Source: Bacteroidota bacterium (lineage in GTDB: Bacteria > Bacteroidota > Ignavibacteria > UBA10030 > SZUA-254). From it: 38,622 nucleotides of DNA. The notes below the pieces were generated by a model. That model was not told the origin of the DNA. It ran no database searches and was given only the letters and a program-made list of their open reading frames with translations. Positions 7,797-20,071 of this stretch are shown one piece after another. Positions within the stretch are counted from its first letter, which is position 1. Every line of letters begins with the position of its first letter. The position numbers and the translations under genes are program-made. The stretch is taken from assembly GCA_030019075.1 (NCBI GenBank), contig JASEHD010000013.1, forward strand, positions 1-38,622, in the 5' to 3' direction.

Positions 7797-7820
7797 GAAA
7801 TTTAATTAACGAGGAAACAC

Positions 7821-8342
7821 ATGAAACGTTCTGAAAAAGAACAGATCATTGCAGAAGTAAAGGAGATGATCCAAAAAGCCAAGGGTATGTACTTTACCGA
7901 CTTCACGGGAATCTCGGTTGAACAGGTAACAGAATTACGTCGTGAATTCCGTAAATCTGATATCGATTATCGTGTAGTGAAGAATACCTTGGTTCGCAAA
8001 GCACTTGAAAGTATTACCGGTTACGATAATGTGTTACCGAAACTTATCGGTCATACTGGAATAGTGTTCGGTTATAATGATCCGGTTGCACCTGCAAAAA
8101 TCATAAAGAAGTTCCGCGATAAACATCAAAAACTTGGTGTGAAGGTTTGCATCATAGAACAACAGGTCTTTGATGGGAAACAGATTGATGAAGTTGCAAA
8201 ACTTTTATCACGCACCGAAATCATCGCCGGAATTCTTGGCAGCATTCAATCACCCATCGCGGGTGTTGTTGGTGCAATTAATGCAGTGGCAAGAGATCTG
8301 GTCTCTGTAATAGATGCAATTGAAAAAAAGAAAGCAGCATAA
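7821..8342 (+). CDS. rplJ: 50S ribosomal protein uL10
   Basis: The 173-residue protein is the stalk base. The N-terminal rRNA-binding domain has MYFTDFTGISVEQVTELRREFR and YRVVKNTLVRKAL. The C-terminal helix (GVVGAINAVARDLVSVIDAIEKKK) carries the bL12 dimers. It lies 31 bases before rplL, its usual partner. GAGGAAA precedes ATG 7821. The leader hairpin at 7760-7796 probably controls the pair. Confidence 0.98.
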   Translation: MKRSEKEQIIAEVKEMIQKAKGMYFTDFTGISVEQVTELRREFRKSDIDYRVVKNTLVRKALESITGYDNVLPKLIGHTGIVFGYNDPVAPAKIIKKFRDKHQKLGVKVCIIEQQVFDGKQIDEVAKLLSRTEIIAGILGSIQSPIAGVVGAINAVARDLVSVIDAIEKKKAA

Positions 8343-8373
8343 AGTTTAATCATTTAGAAAAAGGAAATAATCA

Positions 8374-8751
8374 ATGTCAGTCATACAAGAAATAGTTGAA
8401 AAAATTGAGAAATTAACACTTCTCGAAGCAACAGAATTGAAGAAAGCTCTTGAGGAGAAGTTTGGCGTTACAGTAGCAGCACCAATTATGATGGGTGGAA
8501 TGCCGGCAGGTGGCGCAGCGGCTCCGGCAGCAGAAGTACAAACCGAATTTACGGTTGTACTGAAAGCAGCAGGTGCTCAAAAAATTAACGTTATTAAAGT
8601 TGTCCGTGCCGCTACGGGTCTTGGTTTAAAGGAAGCAAAAGACTTAGTTGACGGTGCGCCAAAAAATGTTAAAGAAAATATTAGTAAGGATGAAGCTGAT
8701 AAGCTCGTGAAGGAGCTTGAAGAAGCTGGCGCATCAGTCGAGTTAAAATAG
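8374..8751 (+). CDS. rplL: 50S ribosomal protein bL12 (L7/L12)
   Basis: At 125 residues it has the N-terminal dimerisation domain ([20 protein letters not shown]), an Ala/Gly/Pro-rich hinge (about residues 38-55, [16 protein letters not shown]) and the C-terminal factor-binding domain ([20 protein letters not shown]). This domain recruits IF2, EF-Tu and EF-G, the last two encoded downstream. AAAAAGGA precedes the start. A strong hairpin separates it from rpoB. Confidence 0.98.
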   Translation: MSVIQEIVEKIEKLTLLEATELKKALEEKFGVTVAAPIMMGGMPAGGAAAPAAEVQTEFTVVLKAAGAQKINVIKVVRAATGLGLKEAKDLVDGAPKNVKENISKDEADKLVKELEEAGASVELK

Positions 8752-8805
8752 GCACGAATTAACAGCATTGAAGTTAATTCTGGAAACGTTAGTGGTAGGT
8801 AAAAT

Positions 8806-8848
8806 ACCGATAACCAATGAAATATTGGTTATCGGTTTGCTATTTTTG
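8806..8848 (+). terminator. rplL-rpoB intergenic terminator/attenuator
   Basis: A perfect 13-bp stem ACCGATAACCAAT/ATTGGTTATCGGT with a GAAAT loop, followed after four bases by TATTTTTGTTTT. The U-run is offset and mixed, which suits partial termination that lowers rpoBC relative to the ribosomal genes. E. coli has an attenuator at the same position. Readthrough efficiency cannot be judged from the sequence. Confidence 0.75.
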
Positions 8849-8875
8849 TTTTATTAACAATCCGAGGTGATACAC

Positions 8876-11800
8876 TTGAAAAATCAAACAAACATTACAA
8901 ACGGAAGAATATCCTTCTCGAAGATTCCACCCATTGTTGAGTCCCCTGATTTGCTAAATGTTCAGTTGGAATCTTGGGAGAGTTTTCTTCAAACAAAGAT
9001 TCCTCCAGAAAAACGAATCAATAGAGGATTGCAACAGATTTTTCTAACGAATTTTCCCATAACCGATGCTCGCGAGAATTATTTACTTGAATTCGTAGAG
9101 TATAGTGTTGAAAAACCTAAATACCAAGTCGTCGAGTGTCAGGAACGTGGATTAACATACGCGGTACCGTTAAAAGCAAAAATGCGTTTGTCTACAAAAA
9201 GTGAAGATGGGAAGAGTTATTCTGATACACTGGAGCAAGAAGTTTATCTTGGTAACCTGCCTATGATGACACATCGGGGAACATTCATCATAAATGGTGC
9301 AGAGCGAGTTGTAGTAAGTCAACTTCATCGATCTCCGGGTGTTTTCTTTGATGAAACTATCCATCCGAATGGAATGTCAATTTATTCAGCACGTATTATT
9401 CCTCTGCGCGGCTCGTGGGTAGAATTCACAACCGATATCAGCAACGTTATGTATGTGTATATTGATCGGAAGAAAAAATTCCCGGTAACGACACTTCTCC
9501 GAGCAATAGGTTATTCTTCAGATGACGAAATTCTCCATCTCTTCAACCTCGTGGAAGAAGTAGACCCGCATAAAATTAATCTGAAAGATTATCTTGGGCG
9601 TATTGTTTGCAGCGATGTAGTAGATAAGAAAACAGGCGAAATCTTTATTAACAAAGATACAATCTTTGATGAGGATATATTAAAGAAAGTAAAAAAATCT
9701 GAGATCAAAAAGATACGCTTTTTAAAATACGAAGGAGTGGGAGAAAGTTCAGTAATTGCAAATACGATTCAGAAAGATACCGCCCGCACTGATGAAGAAG
9801 CTCTGAATACCATTTATCAACAGCTACGTTCGGGTGAAGCTCCTGATTATGATACTGCAAAAAATTTATTTGATCGACTCTTCTTCAACGAAAAAAGATA
9901 CGATCTTGGTGATGTTGGTAGATACAGGATGAGTGCTAAACTCGGTTTGAATATTCCTGTTACCACCACAACATTAACCAAAGATGATATTATAAGTATC
10001 ATCAATTATTTGCTCGATCTCCAGCAGGGAAGAAAGACTATAGATGACATTGATCATCTTGGAAATCGACGCGTCAGGACAGTCGGTGAACAAATTGGGC
10101 AGCAATTCAATATAGGGCTTGCTCGGATGTCGCGGACAATCCGTGAACGTCTAAGTTTACGTGATCAAGAGAGACTAACACCTCAGGATTTAGTGAATGC
10201 TCGTACGATTACAAGTGTTATAAATGCGTTCTTTGGGACTAATCAGTTATCCCAATTCATGGATCAAACAAATCCACTCGCCGAGATCACCCACAAGCGG
10301 AGGATGTCTGCACTTGGTCCTGGTGGATTGACAAGGGAAAGAGCAGGGTTTGAGGTACGTGACGTCCATTATACTCATTATGGTCGATTGTGTCCGATTG
10401 AAACACCTGAAGGACCCAATATAGGTTTAATATCATCGTTGTGTATTCATGCAAGAGTCAATGAATTTGGATTTATTGAAACACCATATCGAAAAATTCA
10501 CGATGGACGTGTTACCGAAGAGATCGAATTCATGACTGCCGAAAAAGAAGACGTGCATACTATCGCGCAAACGACTACAGAAATAGATGAAAAGGGTAAA
10601 TTCCAAACTGAACGTGTGAAAGCGAGGATTCAAAGTGATTATCCAATTTTACGGCCCGAGGAAGTCCAATACTTAGATGTCGCACCCAATCAGATAGTAA
10701 GCGCCGCCGCCGCATTAATCCCGTTCCTTGAGCATGATGACGCAAATCGTGCGTTGATGGGTTCCAATATGCAACGGCAGGCAGTACCGCTGCTTCGTCC
10801 TGAAACACCAATTGTTGGTACTGGCTTAGAAGAAAAAATTGCGCATGATGCTCGAACAATGATTGTCGCTGAAAGGAACGGCGTTGTTGAATTTGTCGAT
10901 GCTAATTCTATTATCGTGAATTATGATATCGATGAAACCAGCCAGGAAGCCATTGTTAGTTTCGAAGATAAGAAGAGGGTTGAATATCAGCTCATAAAAT
11001 TTTTCCGTACAAATCAAGATACTTCGATTAATCAACGGGCTGTTGTTAAACCCGGACAGAAAGTAAAGAAGGGAGAAATACTCGCCGATGGCTGTGCAAC
11101 TGACCAGGGTGAGTTAGCATTAGGAAGAAACATTCTCGTCGCATTTATGCCATGGCGAGGTTATAACTTCGAAGATGCAATCATTATCAATGAGCGTTTA
11201 GTTGCAAATGATGTATTCACATCACTTCATATTGAAGAATTTGAATTACAAGTCAGAGACACGAAGCGCGGGGAGGAAGAATTAACGCGTGAAATTCCGA
11301 ATGTCAGTGAAGATGCTGTAAAAGATTTAGATGAAAATGGAGTTATTCGTGTTGGCGCTGAAGTGGTCGAGGGAGATATCCTTATCGGTAAAATTACACC
11401 CAAAGGAGAAACAGAATCGACACCGGAGGAAAAATTACTCAAAGCCATTTTCGGTGAGAAAGCTGGAGATGTTAAAGATGCTTCCCTAAAAGCACCGCCC
11501 GGGATGAGAGGCATTGTGATAGCGACAAAACTTTTTAGCAGGAAGAGAAAAGATTCGGAATCGAAGAAAGAGGATAAACGGCTCGGCGATGGACTTGATA
11601 AATCCCAAAAGAAGGCATTGCAAGAAAATTATAATTTCCTGACGAGAAAACTTGGACTATTGCTTGATGGTGAGAAATCCTTAACAATCAGGAATATGGC
11701 AGGCGATGTAATACTTCGTGGAGGTATGGTGATCAAGAAGGATACATTCACTGACCTGAAGGATGTTGAAAAGCTTGACTATAAATCGGAATGGGTAGAA

Positions 11801-12652
11801 GACAAGAAAAAGAATGTAACCATTGTAAAGATTTATGAGAATTATTTTAAGAAACGCGATGATATCGAAGAATATTATAAACATGAAAAGATAAAAATCA
11901 TGCTTGGGGATGAACTACCTTCAGGCATTGTTCAGATGGCAAAGGTTTATATAGCGAAAAAACGTAAACTCGCTGTTGGCGATAAAATGGCAGGTAGACA
12001 TGGAAATAAGGGAGTTGTTGCAAAAATAGTTCATCAGGAAGATATGCCGTTTCTTGCCGATGGAACACCTGTTGATATCGTCTTAAATCCATTAGGTGTA
12101 CCATCACGTATGAATTTGGGTCAATTATTTGAAGCAGCGCTCGGATGGGCTGGGAAGAAACTCGGGGAAAAGTATGCATCACCAATATTCGATGGAGCTA
12201 CATGGGAAGAAGTTCAAGCAGAACTCGGGAAAGCGGGTTTGAGTAAAAACTCAAAAGCGACTCTATTTGATGGACGCACCGGTGATAAGTTTGACCAAGA
12301 CGTCAGTGTGGGGCAAATCTACATAATGAAACTTTCACACCTGGTAGATGATAAGATACATGCCAGGTCGATTGGACCATATTCATTAATAACCCAACAA
12401 CCGCTCGGCGGGAAAGCTCAATTCGGCGGTCAGCGTTTCGGCGAGATGGAAGTCTGGGCTCTTGAAGCTTATGGAGCCGCAAATATCCTTCAGGAGATAT
12501 TAACCGTAAAAAGCGATGATGTATATGGACGTGCAAAACTATATGAATCAATCGTTAAAGGAGATAATCTTCCTGAACCAAACATCCCAGAATCATTTAA
12601 TGTCCTCGTCCGTGAATTAATGGGCTTAGGACTTGATTTAAAGATAGAATAA
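8876..12652 (+). CDS. rpoB: DNA-directed RNA polymerase subunit beta
   Basis: About 1258 residues, the beta subunit. The rifampicin region is near residues 455-500 ([20 protein letters not shown], then [12 protein letters not shown]), with [11 protein letters not shown] following. Toward the C-terminus are [13 protein letters not shown] and [20 protein letters not shown]. No resistance-type change is obvious in the rifampicin pocket. The track starts at GTG 8867, but that GTG is part of the Shine-Dalgarno sequence GAGGTG, so the TTG at 8876 (sequence [12 protein letters not shown]) is the likelier start. rpoC follows after 22 bases. Confidence 0.97.
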   Translation: MKNQTNITNGRISFSKIPPIVESPDLLNVQLESWESFLQTKIPPEKRINRGLQQIFLTNFPITDARENYLLEFVEYSVEKPKYQVVECQERGLTYAVPLKAKMRLSTKSEDGKSYSDTLEQEVYLGNLPMMTHRGTFIINGAERVVVSQLHRSPGVFFDETIHPNGMSIYSARIIPLRGSWVEFTTDISNVMYVYIDRKKKFPVTTLLRAIGYSSDDEILHLFNLVEEVDPHKINLKDYLGRIVCSDVVDKKTGEIFINKDTIFDEDILKKVKKSEIKKIRFLKYEGVGESSVIANTIQKDTARTDEEALNTIYQQLRSGEAPDYDTAKNLFDRLFFNEKRYDLGDVGRYRMSAKLGLNIPVTTTTLTKDDIISIINYLLDLQQGRKTIDDIDHLGNRRVRTVGEQIGQQFNIGLARMSRTIRERLSLRDQERLTPQDLVNARTITSVINAFFGTNQLSQFMDQTNPLAEITHKRRMSALGPGGLTRERAGFEVRDVHYTHYGRLCPIETPEGPNIGLISSLCIHARVNEFGFIETPYRKIHDGRVTEEIEFMTAEKEDVHTIAQTTTEIDEKGKFQTERVKARIQSDYPILRPEEVQYLDVAPNQIVSAAAALIPFLEHDDANRALMGSNMQRQAVPLLRPETPIVGTGLEEKIAHDARTMIVAERNGVVEFVDANSIIVNYDIDETSQEAIVSFEDKKRVEYQLIKFFRTNQDTSINQRAVVKPGQKVKKGEILADGCATDQGELALGRNILVAFMPWRGYNFEDAIIINERLVANDVFTSLHIEEFELQVRDTKRGEEELTREIPNVSEDAVKDLDENGVIRVGAEVVEGDILIGKITPKGETESTPEEKLLKAIFGEKAGDVKDASLKAPPGMRGIVIATKLFSRKRKDSESKKEDKRLGDGLDKSQKKALQENYNFLTRKLGLLLDGEKSLTIRNMAGDVILRGGMVIKKDTFTDLKDVEKLDYKSEWVEDKKKNVTIVKIYENYFKKRDDIEEYYKHEKIKIMLGDELPSGIVQMAKVYIAKKRKLAVGDKMAGRHGNKGVVAKIVHQEDMPFLADGTPVDIVLNPLGVPSRMNLGQLFEAALGWAGKKLGEKYASPIFDGATWEEVQAELGKAGLSKNSKATLFDGRTGDKFDQDVSVGQIYIMKLSHLVDDKIHARSIGPYSLITQQPLGGKAQFGGQRFGEMEVWALEAYGAANILQEILTVKSDDVYGRAKLYESIVKGDNLPEPNIPESFNVLVRELMGLGLDLKIE

Positions 12653-12674
12653 AGAAAGAGATTGGAGAAATACT

Positions 12675-15600
12675 ATGGCGTTTACAACACATGATACTCT
12701 GATTAAGAAAAGTTTTTCAAAAATCACCATAACACTTACATCATCCGATCTAATATTATCTAGATCGCATGGGGAAGTAACAAAGCCGGAAACAGTAAAT
12801 TATAGATCGTTCCGTCCTGAGAAAGATGGACTATTTTGCGAGAAAATTTTTGGTCCCGTGAGGGATTGGGAATGCCATTGCGGTAAATACAAACGTATTC
12901 GATACAAGGGAATAATTTGTGATCGTTGTGGTGTCGAGGTTACTCAAAAAAGTGTTCGTCGTGAGAGGATGGGGCATATCTCTCTCGCTGTACCGATTGT
13001 TCATATCTGGTACTTCCGATCAATGCCTTCAAAGATTGGAAATTGCTTAGGATTAAGCAGCAAAGATTTAGAGAAAGTAATCTATTATGAATCATACGTT
13101 GTCATCCAACCAGGCACAACTGGTCTTCAGAAATTAGATCTTCTTTCCGAAGAGCAATATTATGATATTCTTGGCTCGCTGCCGGAAAAAAATCAACATC
13201 TTGAGGACACAGATGTTAGGAAATTCATTGCGAAAATAGGTGGTGATGCTGTTAAAGATCTTTTAAAGCGTGTCGATGTTGAAGTTATTTCTGCAGAGCT
13301 TCGCACGGAAGTAAAAACGGAATCATCAGTTCAGAAGAAACAGGAAATTTTAAAACGATTAGCGGTTGTGGAAGCATTCCGTGAACGGGAAAATGGACCA
13401 CTTAACAAACCTGATTGGATGGTGTTGGATGTTATCCCCGTGATTCCTCCTGAGTTGCGACCACTGGTACCACTTGAAGGTGGTCGTTTTGCTACATCCG
13501 ACTTGAATGATCTGTATCGTAGAGTGATTATCCGTAATAATCGTTTGAAGCGTTTGATCGAAATAAAAGCTCCAGAGGTGATCTTACGAAACGAGAAACG
13601 GATGTTACAAGAAGCCGTTGATTCATTGTTTGATAATTCGCGACGTGCGAATGCAGTGCGCTCAGATAATAATCGTGCTCTGAAATCACTTTCGGATATG
13701 CTGAAAGGAAAACAGGGGAGGTTTCGGCAAAATTTATTAGGTAAACGAGTTGATTATTCCGGACGTTCTGTTATCGTTGTCTGTCCCGAATTAAAATTGC
13801 ATGAATGCGGTTTGCCAAAAGATATGGCAGTCGAATTGTTCAAACCATTTATCATCCGAAAGTTAATTGAACGCGGACTTGTTAAAACGGTCAAGAGTGC
13901 AAAGAAGCTCGTTGACAAAAAAGGTCAAGAGGTTTGGGAAATTCTTGAAAATATCATAGATGGACATCCCATATTATTAAATCGTGCCCCTACTCTGCAT
14001 CGTCTCGGTATCCAAGCTTTCCAGCCGGTTCTTATTGAAGGTAAAGCGATCCAGATCCACCCGATGGTGTGTACAGCATTCAATGCCGACTTTGACGGTG
14101 ATCAAATGGCAGTTCACATACCGCTATCGTATGATGCTCAGCTTGAAGCACGGATTTTAATGTTGTCGAGCCATAATATCCTTTCACCCTCCAATGGTTC
14201 ACCGATCGTACATCCTACACAGGATCAAGTTTTAGGATGTTATTATTTGACAAAATCCAAATCAGGGGATTTAGGCGAGGGGAAAATATTTTCTTCACCA
14301 GATGAAGTTATCATTGCCTATAATGCGGGTAAAATTGGTTTACATGCCCGGATAAAAGCAAGAATAGATAGTAATCTGATCGAGACAACTACAGGACGTG
14401 TTCTATTTAATCAAATCGTTCCAAAAGAAATAGGTTTTATAAATGAATTATTAAACAAAAAGAGATTGGTACAAATCGTTCTCTTGGTATTCCGTGCCTG
14501 CGGTAATGTAAGAACAGCCGAATTTCTTGATAAACTAAAAGACCTTGGATTCTTTTATGCAACCAAAGCTGGACTATCTGTGAGTGTTGAAGATGTCATT
14601 ATTCCTAAAGAGAAAGATGTCATAATCACAAAAGCATTCAAAGATGTTGATAATATCCAGAATCAATATTATCGTGGTTTCATAACAAACGGGGAGAGAT
14701 ATAATAAAGTTATAGATATATGGACTCGGACAACAAATAAGGTAGCCGAGCGATTATTTGATTCCCTGCAACATGATAAGGATGGATTTAATTCTCTCTA
14801 CATGATGGTTGATTCAGGTGCGCGTGGCTCGAAAGAACAAGTCCGACAGTTAGCTGGTATGCGCGGACTTATGGCGAAACCACAGAAAAGTCTTTCGGGT
14901 GCAACTGGTGAATTAATCGAAAACCCGATCATTTCAAATTTCAGAGAGGGGCTATCCATACTTGAGTATTTTATATCGACTCATGGTGCACGTAAAGGGC
15001 TTGCTGATACCGCATTAAAGACTGCGGATGCTGGTTATTTAACACGTCGCTTAGTTGATGTCGCTCAAGATGCTATAATTACGATTGAAGATTGTGGAAC
15101 GATCCGAGGTGTACTAACCGCTGCCCTCAAAGAAGGTGAAGATATTAAAGAACCTCTGACAGAACGTATTTTAGGACGGGTCGCAGTTCATGATGTTGTT
15201 GATCCCATAACGAAAGAAGTTATTGTTAAAAGAGGTGAAGATATTGATGACATGAAAGCGCTGGCAATTTCTGACACATCTATTGAGGCAGTTGAGATTC
15301 GATCAGTCTTAGCTTGCGAAGCAAAGCGTGGAATCTGTGCTAAATGTTATGGACGTAATCTAACGACTTCTATCATAGCTGAACCGGGTGAGCCTATTGG
15401 CATTATCGCTGCCCAATCAATTGGTGAACCTGGGACACAATTAACATTGAGGACTTTTCATACTGGTGGTACAGCAAGTTTAATCACCACACAATCACAA
15501 ATCGTTTCAAAATTCGACGGAAGGATACGATACGATGGGATCAAATTTCTAAAGCAAACTGATGCTGATGCGAGAACAATAGTATTAGGAAGAAGTGGAG

Positions 15601-16955
15601 TTGTCAACGTCTTAGATTCTGATAATCGTATGCTGACAAAATATGATGTACCATATGGTGCAACACTTTTAGTAATTGATGATATGTTTATTAAGAAAGG
15701 CGAAATTATATATGAATGCGATCCTTACAATGCAGTTATTATCTCGGAACATACAGGCATTGTAAAATACCACGACCTGATTGAAAATGCAACATATCGT
15801 GAGGAACCCGATGAACAAACAGGGCATATTCAGAAAGTCGTAATTGATTCGCGAGATCGATCAAAGAGCCCAACATTAATTATTCAAAATGATGAAGAAC
15901 TAATCCTCGCCAGCTATATCGTTCCAACGAGAGCTCATCTGATTGTAAGTGAAGGTGAAAAAATTCAAGCTGGAACAATTTTGGTGAAAATCCCAAGGGA
16001 TAGTGGAAAAACCCGAGATATTACAGGTGGTTTACCGCGCGTGATTGAGCTATTTGAAGCACGAAGGCCATCGGATCCAGCGATAATATCGGAGATCGAT
16101 GGAATCATCAAATTTGGAGAATCTCGTCGCGGTTCTCGTGAAATAATTGTTCAAAGCCATGATGGATTGGATGAACGACATTATCTAATTCCGATGGGGA
16201 AGCATGTTCTTGTTCAAGCTAACGACCTGATACGTTCAGGGGAACGTCTCTCTGATGGTGCAATTGATCCACATGATATTCTCAGGATTAAAGGTGTTGG
16301 TGCTGCACAGGAATATCTCGTCAATGAGATCCAAGAAGTGTATCGCATGCAAGGAGTGAAAATCAACGATAAACATATTGAGGTGATAGTACGCCAGATG
16401 ATGTTGAAGGTTCGTATCATTGATCCTGGTGATACAAAATTCCTTGAAGACGATTACGTTGATATTCATAGTTTGAATGCTGAAAACGAAATGTTGAAAG
16501 ATCAAGTTATTATCACCAGCAAAGGAGATTCTAAATTAAAAAATGGGCAGATTATTTCGAAGAAGAAGGTGAGAGAAGTTAATACTGAACTGCGTAAGAA
16601 AAGTAAAAAAATAATTGAGTTTCGTGATACAGAGCCAGCTACTGCTGAACCGATTCTTCTTGGAATAACACAAGCTGCGCTATCAACTGAAAGCTTTATA
16701 TCTGCCGCCTCTTTCCAAGAAACAACAAAAGTTTTAACTGATGCAGCTATTCAAGGAAAAGTCGATCACCTTCTTGGATTGAAAGAAAACGTAATTATGG
16801 GACACTTAATCCCTACCGGGACAGGATTAAAAAAATTCAGAAATATCATTGTTACGTCTCATGAAGAAATTCCTGAAGCAGAAATCGAAAAAGAAGTGGA
16901 AGAAGTAGTCAAGGTAAAAAAGACAAGGCGAAAAGAAAAGATTGCATCTGATTAA
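12675..16955 (+). CDS. rpoC: DNA-directed RNA polymerase subunit beta'
   Basis: At 1426 residues it has the N-terminal zinc ribbon ([20 protein letters not shown], about residues 66-85), the catalytic magnesium motif NADFDGDQM (about 470), the bridge helix/trigger loop region, and the second zinc site ([15 protein letters not shown]). The C-terminus has [18 protein letters not shown] and a short Lys/Arg-rich tail. GGAGAAAT precedes ATG 12675. It ends 69 bases before rpsL, where a new promoter is visible. Confidence 0.98.
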   Translation: MAFTTHDTLIKKSFSKITITLTSSDLILSRSHGEVTKPETVNYRSFRPEKDGLFCEKIFGPVRDWECHCGKYKRIRYKGIICDRCGVEVTQKSVRRERMGHISLAVPIVHIWYFRSMPSKIGNCLGLSSKDLEKVIYYESYVVIQPGTTGLQKLDLLSEEQYYDILGSLPEKNQHLEDTDVRKFIAKIGGDAVKDLLKRVDVEVISAELRTEVKTESSVQKKQEILKRLAVVEAFRERENGPLNKPDWMVLDVIPVIPPELRPLVPLEGGRFATSDLNDLYRRVIIRNNRLKRLIEIKAPEVILRNEKRMLQEAVDSLFDNSRRANAVRSDNNRALKSLSDMLKGKQGRFRQNLLGKRVDYSGRSVIVVCPELKLHECGLPKDMAVELFKPFIIRKLIERGLVKTVKSAKKLVDKKGQEVWEILENIIDGHPILLNRAPTLHRLGIQAFQPVLIEGKAIQIHPMVCTAFNADFDGDQMAVHIPLSYDAQLEARILMLSSHNILSPSNGSPIVHPTQDQVLGCYYLTKSKSGDLGEGKIFSSPDEVIIAYNAGKIGLHARIKARIDSNLIETTTGRVLFNQIVPKEIGFINELLNKKRLVQIVLLVFRACGNVRTAEFLDKLKDLGFFYATKAGLSVSVEDVIIPKEKDVIITKAFKDVDNIQNQYYRGFITNGERYNKVIDIWTRTTNKVAERLFDSLQHDKDGFNSLYMMVDSGARGSKEQVRQLAGMRGLMAKPQKSLSGATGELIENPIISNFREGLSILEYFISTHGARKGLADTALKTADAGYLTRRLVDVAQDAIITIEDCGTIRGVLTAALKEGEDIKEPLTERILGRVAVHDVVDPITKEVIVKRGEDIDDMKALAISDTSIEAVEIRSVLACEAKRGICAKCYGRNLTTSIIAEPGEPIGIIAAQSIGEPGTQLTLRTFHTGGTASLITTQSQIVSKFDGRIRYDGIKFLKQTDADARTIVLGRSGVVNVLDSDNRMLTKYDVPYGATLLVIDDMFIKKGEIIYECDPYNAVIISEHTGIVKYHDLIENATYREEPDEQTGHIQKVVIDSRDRSKSPTLIIQNDEELILASYIVPTRAHLIVSEGEKIQAGTILVKIPRDSGKTRDITGGLPRVIELFEARRPSDPAIISEIDGIIKFGESRRGSREIIVQSHDGLDERHYLIPMGKHVLVQANDLIRSGERLSDGAIDPHDILRIKGVGAAQEYLVNEIQEVYRMQGVKINDKHIEVIVRQMMLKVRIIDPGDTKFLEDDYVDIHSLNAENEMLKDQVIITSKGDSKLKNGQIISKKKVREVNTELRKKSKKIIEFRDTEPATAEPILLGITQAALSTESFISAASFQETTKVLTDAAIQGKVDHLLGLKENVIMGHLIPTGTGLKKFRNIIVTSHEEIPEAEIEKEVEEVVKVKKTRRKEKIASD

Positions 16956-16961
16956 TAAATA

Positions 16962-16990
16962 TTGACTAATTAAAAAGAATTTCATATATT
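16962..16990 (+). promoter_or_regulatory. Sigma-70-type promoter before rpsL
   Basis: TTGACT and TATATT are separated by exactly 17 bases, just after the rpoC stop codon. It would start transcripts about 7 bases downstream and give the rpsL-fusA-tuf-ribosomal block its own initiation. This form fits a general bacterial sigma-70 rather than the TAnnTTTG box of Bacteroides. Confidence 0.7.
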
Positions 16991-17024
16991 AATAAGCTTT
17001 TTATAATTTAAGGAGTTACACGTA

Positions 17025-17399
17025 TTGCCCACAATAAATCAACTAATTCGATTTAGTAGAGAGAAAGTAACGTGGAAAAGTAAAGCCCCTGCACTTCAGC
17101 AATCTCCCCAAAAACGAGGAGTTTGCACAAGGGTTTATACAACAACACCGAAAAAACCGAATTCGGCATTAAGAAAAGTTGCCAGAGTTCGGCTAACTAA
17201 TAGTATCGAAGTAACTGCATATATACCCGGTGAAGGGCATAATTTGCAGGAACATTCGATTGTATTAATTCGTGGTGGCAGGGTTAAAGACCTACCCGGT
17301 GTCAGATATCACATTATCCGAGGAACATTGGATACTGCTGGAGTTACTGATAGGAAACAGGGTAGATCAAAATATGGAACAAAAAAACCAAAACAATAA
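17025..17399 (+). CDS. rpsL: 30S ribosomal protein uS12
   Basis: The 124-residue protein starts MPTINQLIR and has the decoding-centre loop [13 protein letters not shown] and the second conserved loop [13 protein letters not shown], which includes the Asp that RimO methylthiolates in many bacteria. The lysines linked to streptomycin sensitivity are present. The start is TTG 17025, supported by AAGGAG upstream and by the family start. rpsG follows after only 3 bases. Confidence 0.98.
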   Translation: MPTINQLIRFSREKVTWKSKAPALQQSPQKRGVCTRVYTTTPKKPNSALRKVARVRLTNSIEVTAYIPGEGHNLQEHSIVLIRGGRVKDLPGVRYHIIRGTLDTAGVTDRKQGRSKYGTKKPKQ

Positions 17400-17402
17400 G
17401 AT

Positions 17403-17873
17403 ATGAGAAAAAAAAGAACGACAAAACGAATAATTTTACCAGATCCCAAGCATAATGATCTTCTTGTAGCTCGTTTTGTAAATAATGTGTTGAAATGCGG
17501 GAAGAAAAATACCGCGCGTAAGATCGTTTATGAAGCATTTGATATGGCAGGGCAGCGGATGAAAGAAACTCCGGGTTTGGATGTTTTTAAAAAAGCAATT
17601 AATAATGTAAAACCGTTACTCGAAATTCGTGCAAGGCGTGTGGGTGGCGCAACATATCAGGTTCCGACAGAAGTCCGGGAAGATAGAAGTATTGCGCTTG
17701 CAATTCGCTGGTTAATTAATTATGCTTCCGAACGAAAAGATAAATCGATGGCATTAAAAATTGCCGCAGAGTTAGTAGCGGCTGCTAATAATGAAGGAAA
17801 TGCAGTCAAGAAAAAAGAAGATACGCATAAAATGGCTGAAGCAAACAAAGCGTTCGCTCATTTTAAATGGTAG
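17403..17873 (+). CDS. rpsG: 30S ribosomal protein uS7
   Basis: The 156-residue protein is the primary binder of the 16S 3' domain (head). It has the typical N-terminus (MRKKRTTKRIILPDPKHND), the ALEIRARRVGG-like core (LLEIRARRVGGATYQVP), AIRWLINYA, and the C-terminal NKAFAHFKW. In E. coli uS7 represses its own operon. Here the 48-base gap to fusA shows no strong hairpin. Confidence 0.98.
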   Translation: MRKKRTTKRIILPDPKHNDLLVARFVNNVLKCGKKNTARKIVYEAFDMAGQRMKETPGLDVFKKAINNVKPLLEIRARRVGGATYQVPTEVREDRSIALAIRWLINYASERKDKSMALKIAAELVAAANNEGNAVKKKEDTHKMAEANKAFAHFKW

Positions 17874-17921
17874 GATGGATAAATAATTTTATGATTTTGA
17901 GGAATAGATAGATACGTACGT

Positions 17922-20024
17922 ATGGCAAGGGTTTACACATTAAATAGAACAAGAAATGTCGGTATCATGGCACATATTGATGCTGGTAAGACGACTACGA
18001 CTGAGCGAATTCTTTTTTACACTGGTATTCTTCATCGGATGGGAGAAGTCCATGATGGTGCAGCAACCATGGATTGGATGGAACAAGAGAAAGAAAGAGG
18101 AATTACAATCACAAGTGCTGCAACCTCTTGTTTTTGGAATGATCATCGAATAAACATTATTGATACACCAGGGCATGTTGATTTTACTGCCGAAGTTGAG
18201 CGTTCATTGAGAGTATTAGATGGTGCCATTGCATTATTTTGCTCAGTTGGTGGTGTCGAACCTCAATCAGAAACGGTGTGGCGGCAAGCTGATAAATATG
18301 CTGTCCCACGTTTAGCTTTCGTGAATAAAATGGACCGTGTTGGTGCAGATTTCATTAATGTTGTTGAGATGATGAAAACACGGCTTGGTGCGAATGCCGT
18401 ACCGATCCAGATACCGCTTGGTGAAGGTGAGTTATTTACCGGATATATTGATCTCATTACTTTTAAAGCTCATGTTTTTCTCGAAAGTAGTTCAGGTACA
18501 GAGTGGGATGTTATAGAAATTCCAAAAGGACTTAAAAAGAAAGCATGCGAATATCGTACAAAAATGCTTGAAGCAATTTCTGATAAAGATGATACTTTAT
18601 TGGAGAAATATCTTGAAGGGAAAGAAATATCACCCGATGAAATTAGAAAAGTTCTTAGACGTGCATGTTTGAAGGTTAGCATTATTCCCGTTCTTTGCGG
18701 TTCAGCATTCAAGAATAAAGGGGTTCAAGCTTTATTAGATGCAGTGGTTGATTTTCTACCATCGCCATTAGATGTATTCCAAGGCGAAGTTCCAGGACAT
18801 CATGTGAACATGAAAGATCATGTCGTTCGCAAGGTTGATGACAATGAAAACTTCAGCGCTCTCGCATTCAAATTAATGACCGATCCTTATGTCGGAAAAT
18901 TGACATACATTCGTGTATATTCAGGAAAAGTGGCTGCGGGGTCATATGTTTATAACTCGATATCCGGGAAGAAAGAGCGGATTGGGCGCTTACTCCGGAT
19001 GCATGCGAATCATAGGGAAGATGTTGATGAAGCATATACAGGTGATATCGTTGCAGTAATCGGATTGAAACATACGAAGACTGGCGATACTCTTTGTGAA
19101 GAAGACGATCCGATCGTCTTAGAGAAAATGGAATTTCCCGAACCTGTCATCTCCATTGCGATCGAGCCGAAAACAAAAGCTGATCAGGAAAAGATGGGTG
19201 AATCACTATCAAAACTTTCGGACGAGGACCCGACGTTTATAGTTTCCACAAATGAAGAAACGGGTCAAACAATTATAAGTGGAATGGGTGAACTTCATCT
19301 TGAAATCATCATTGACCGAATGAAAAGAGAATTTAGAGTCGAAGCAAATGTCGGTAAACCGCAAGTTGCATATAGAGAAACGATCCGCAAAAAGGTTGAG
19401 CAGGAATCGAAATTTGTTCGTCAATCCGGTGGTCGTGGTCAGTATGGTCATGTTGTTATTGAGATCAGCCCTAACGAAAAAGGAAAAGGTTACGAATTCG
19501 AAAACGCAATCGTTGGTGGAGTGATTCCGAAAGAATACATCAAACCAGTCTCTCAGGGAATCATCGAAGCTATGCAAAACGGCGTTCTTGCAGGTTATCC
19601 GATGGTCGATGTAAAAATAAAATTAACTGATGGATCATTCCATCAGGTAGATTCATCCGAGATGGCATTCAAAATTGCTGGATCAATAGCATTTAAAGAA
19701 GCAGCAGAGAAGGCAGACCCTGTTCTCCTCGAGCCAATTATGGATGTTGAAGTGATCACTCCGGAAGATTACATGGGTGATGTAATGGGTGATATAAGCG
19801 CACGTCGTGGAAAAATCGAAGGATTAAGCAATCGTAAAGATGCACAAGTTATTAAAGCAAAAGTTCCACTTTCTGAAATGTTTGGTTATTCAACCCAGCT
19901 TCGGTCAATGACACAAGGCAGGGCAATTTATACAATGCAATTCGCTTACTATGCAGAAGCACCACAAAGCATTTCAGATCAGATTATTGAAAAAGTTAAA
20001 GGCAATCTACAAGTTACAGTTTAG
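17922..20024 (+). CDS. fusA: Elongation factor G
   Basis: At 700 residues this is the GTPase that drives ribosomal translocation. G-domain motifs are [13 protein letters not shown] (about residues 17-29), DTPGHVDF and NKMD. Domain IV has [15 protein letters not shown], and domain V has [20 protein letters not shown]. The length and layout fit canonical EF-G1. It lies in the str order rpsL-rpsG-fusA-tuf. Confidence 0.98.
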   Translation: MARVYTLNRTRNVGIMAHIDAGKTTTTERILFYTGILHRMGEVHDGAATMDWMEQEKERGITITSAATSCFWNDHRINIIDTPGHVDFTAEVERSLRVLDGAIALFCSVGGVEPQSETVWRQADKYAVPRLAFVNKMDRVGADFINVVEMMKTRLGANAVPIQIPLGEGELFTGYIDLITFKAHVFLESSSGTEWDVIEIPKGLKKKACEYRTKMLEAISDKDDTLLEKYLEGKEISPDEIRKVLRRACLKVSIIPVLCGSAFKNKGVQALLDAVVDFLPSPLDVFQGEVPGHHVNMKDHVVRKVDDNENFSALAFKLMTDPYVGKLTYIRVYSGKVAAGSYVYNSISGKKERIGRLLRMHANHREDVDEAYTGDIVAVIGLKHTKTGDTLCEEDDPIVLEKMEFPEPVISIAIEPKTKADQEKMGESLSKLSDEDPTFIVSTNEETGQTIISGMGELHLEIIIDRMKREFRVEANVGKPQVAYRETIRKKVEQESKFVRQSGGRGQYGHVVIEISPNEKGKGYEFENAIVGGVIPKEYIKPVSQGIIEAMQNGVLAGYPMVDVKIKLTDGSFHQVDSSEMAFKIAGSIAFKEAAEKADPVLLEPIMDVEVITPEDYMGDVMGDISARRGKIEGLSNRKDAQVIKAKVPLSEMFGYSTQLRSMTQGRAIYTMQFAYYAEAPQSISDQIIEKVKGNLQVTV

Positions 20025-20071
20025 GATTTAATCAATCACAAAATCATCTCAGCTTATAAGGAGATTTATAT

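Noticed and set aside
10433-12551. Several minus-strand ORFs across rpoB (and similar ones across rpoC, fusA and tuf)
   Set aside because: They are shadows of strongly conserved plus-strand genes and show no recognisable domains or start signals.
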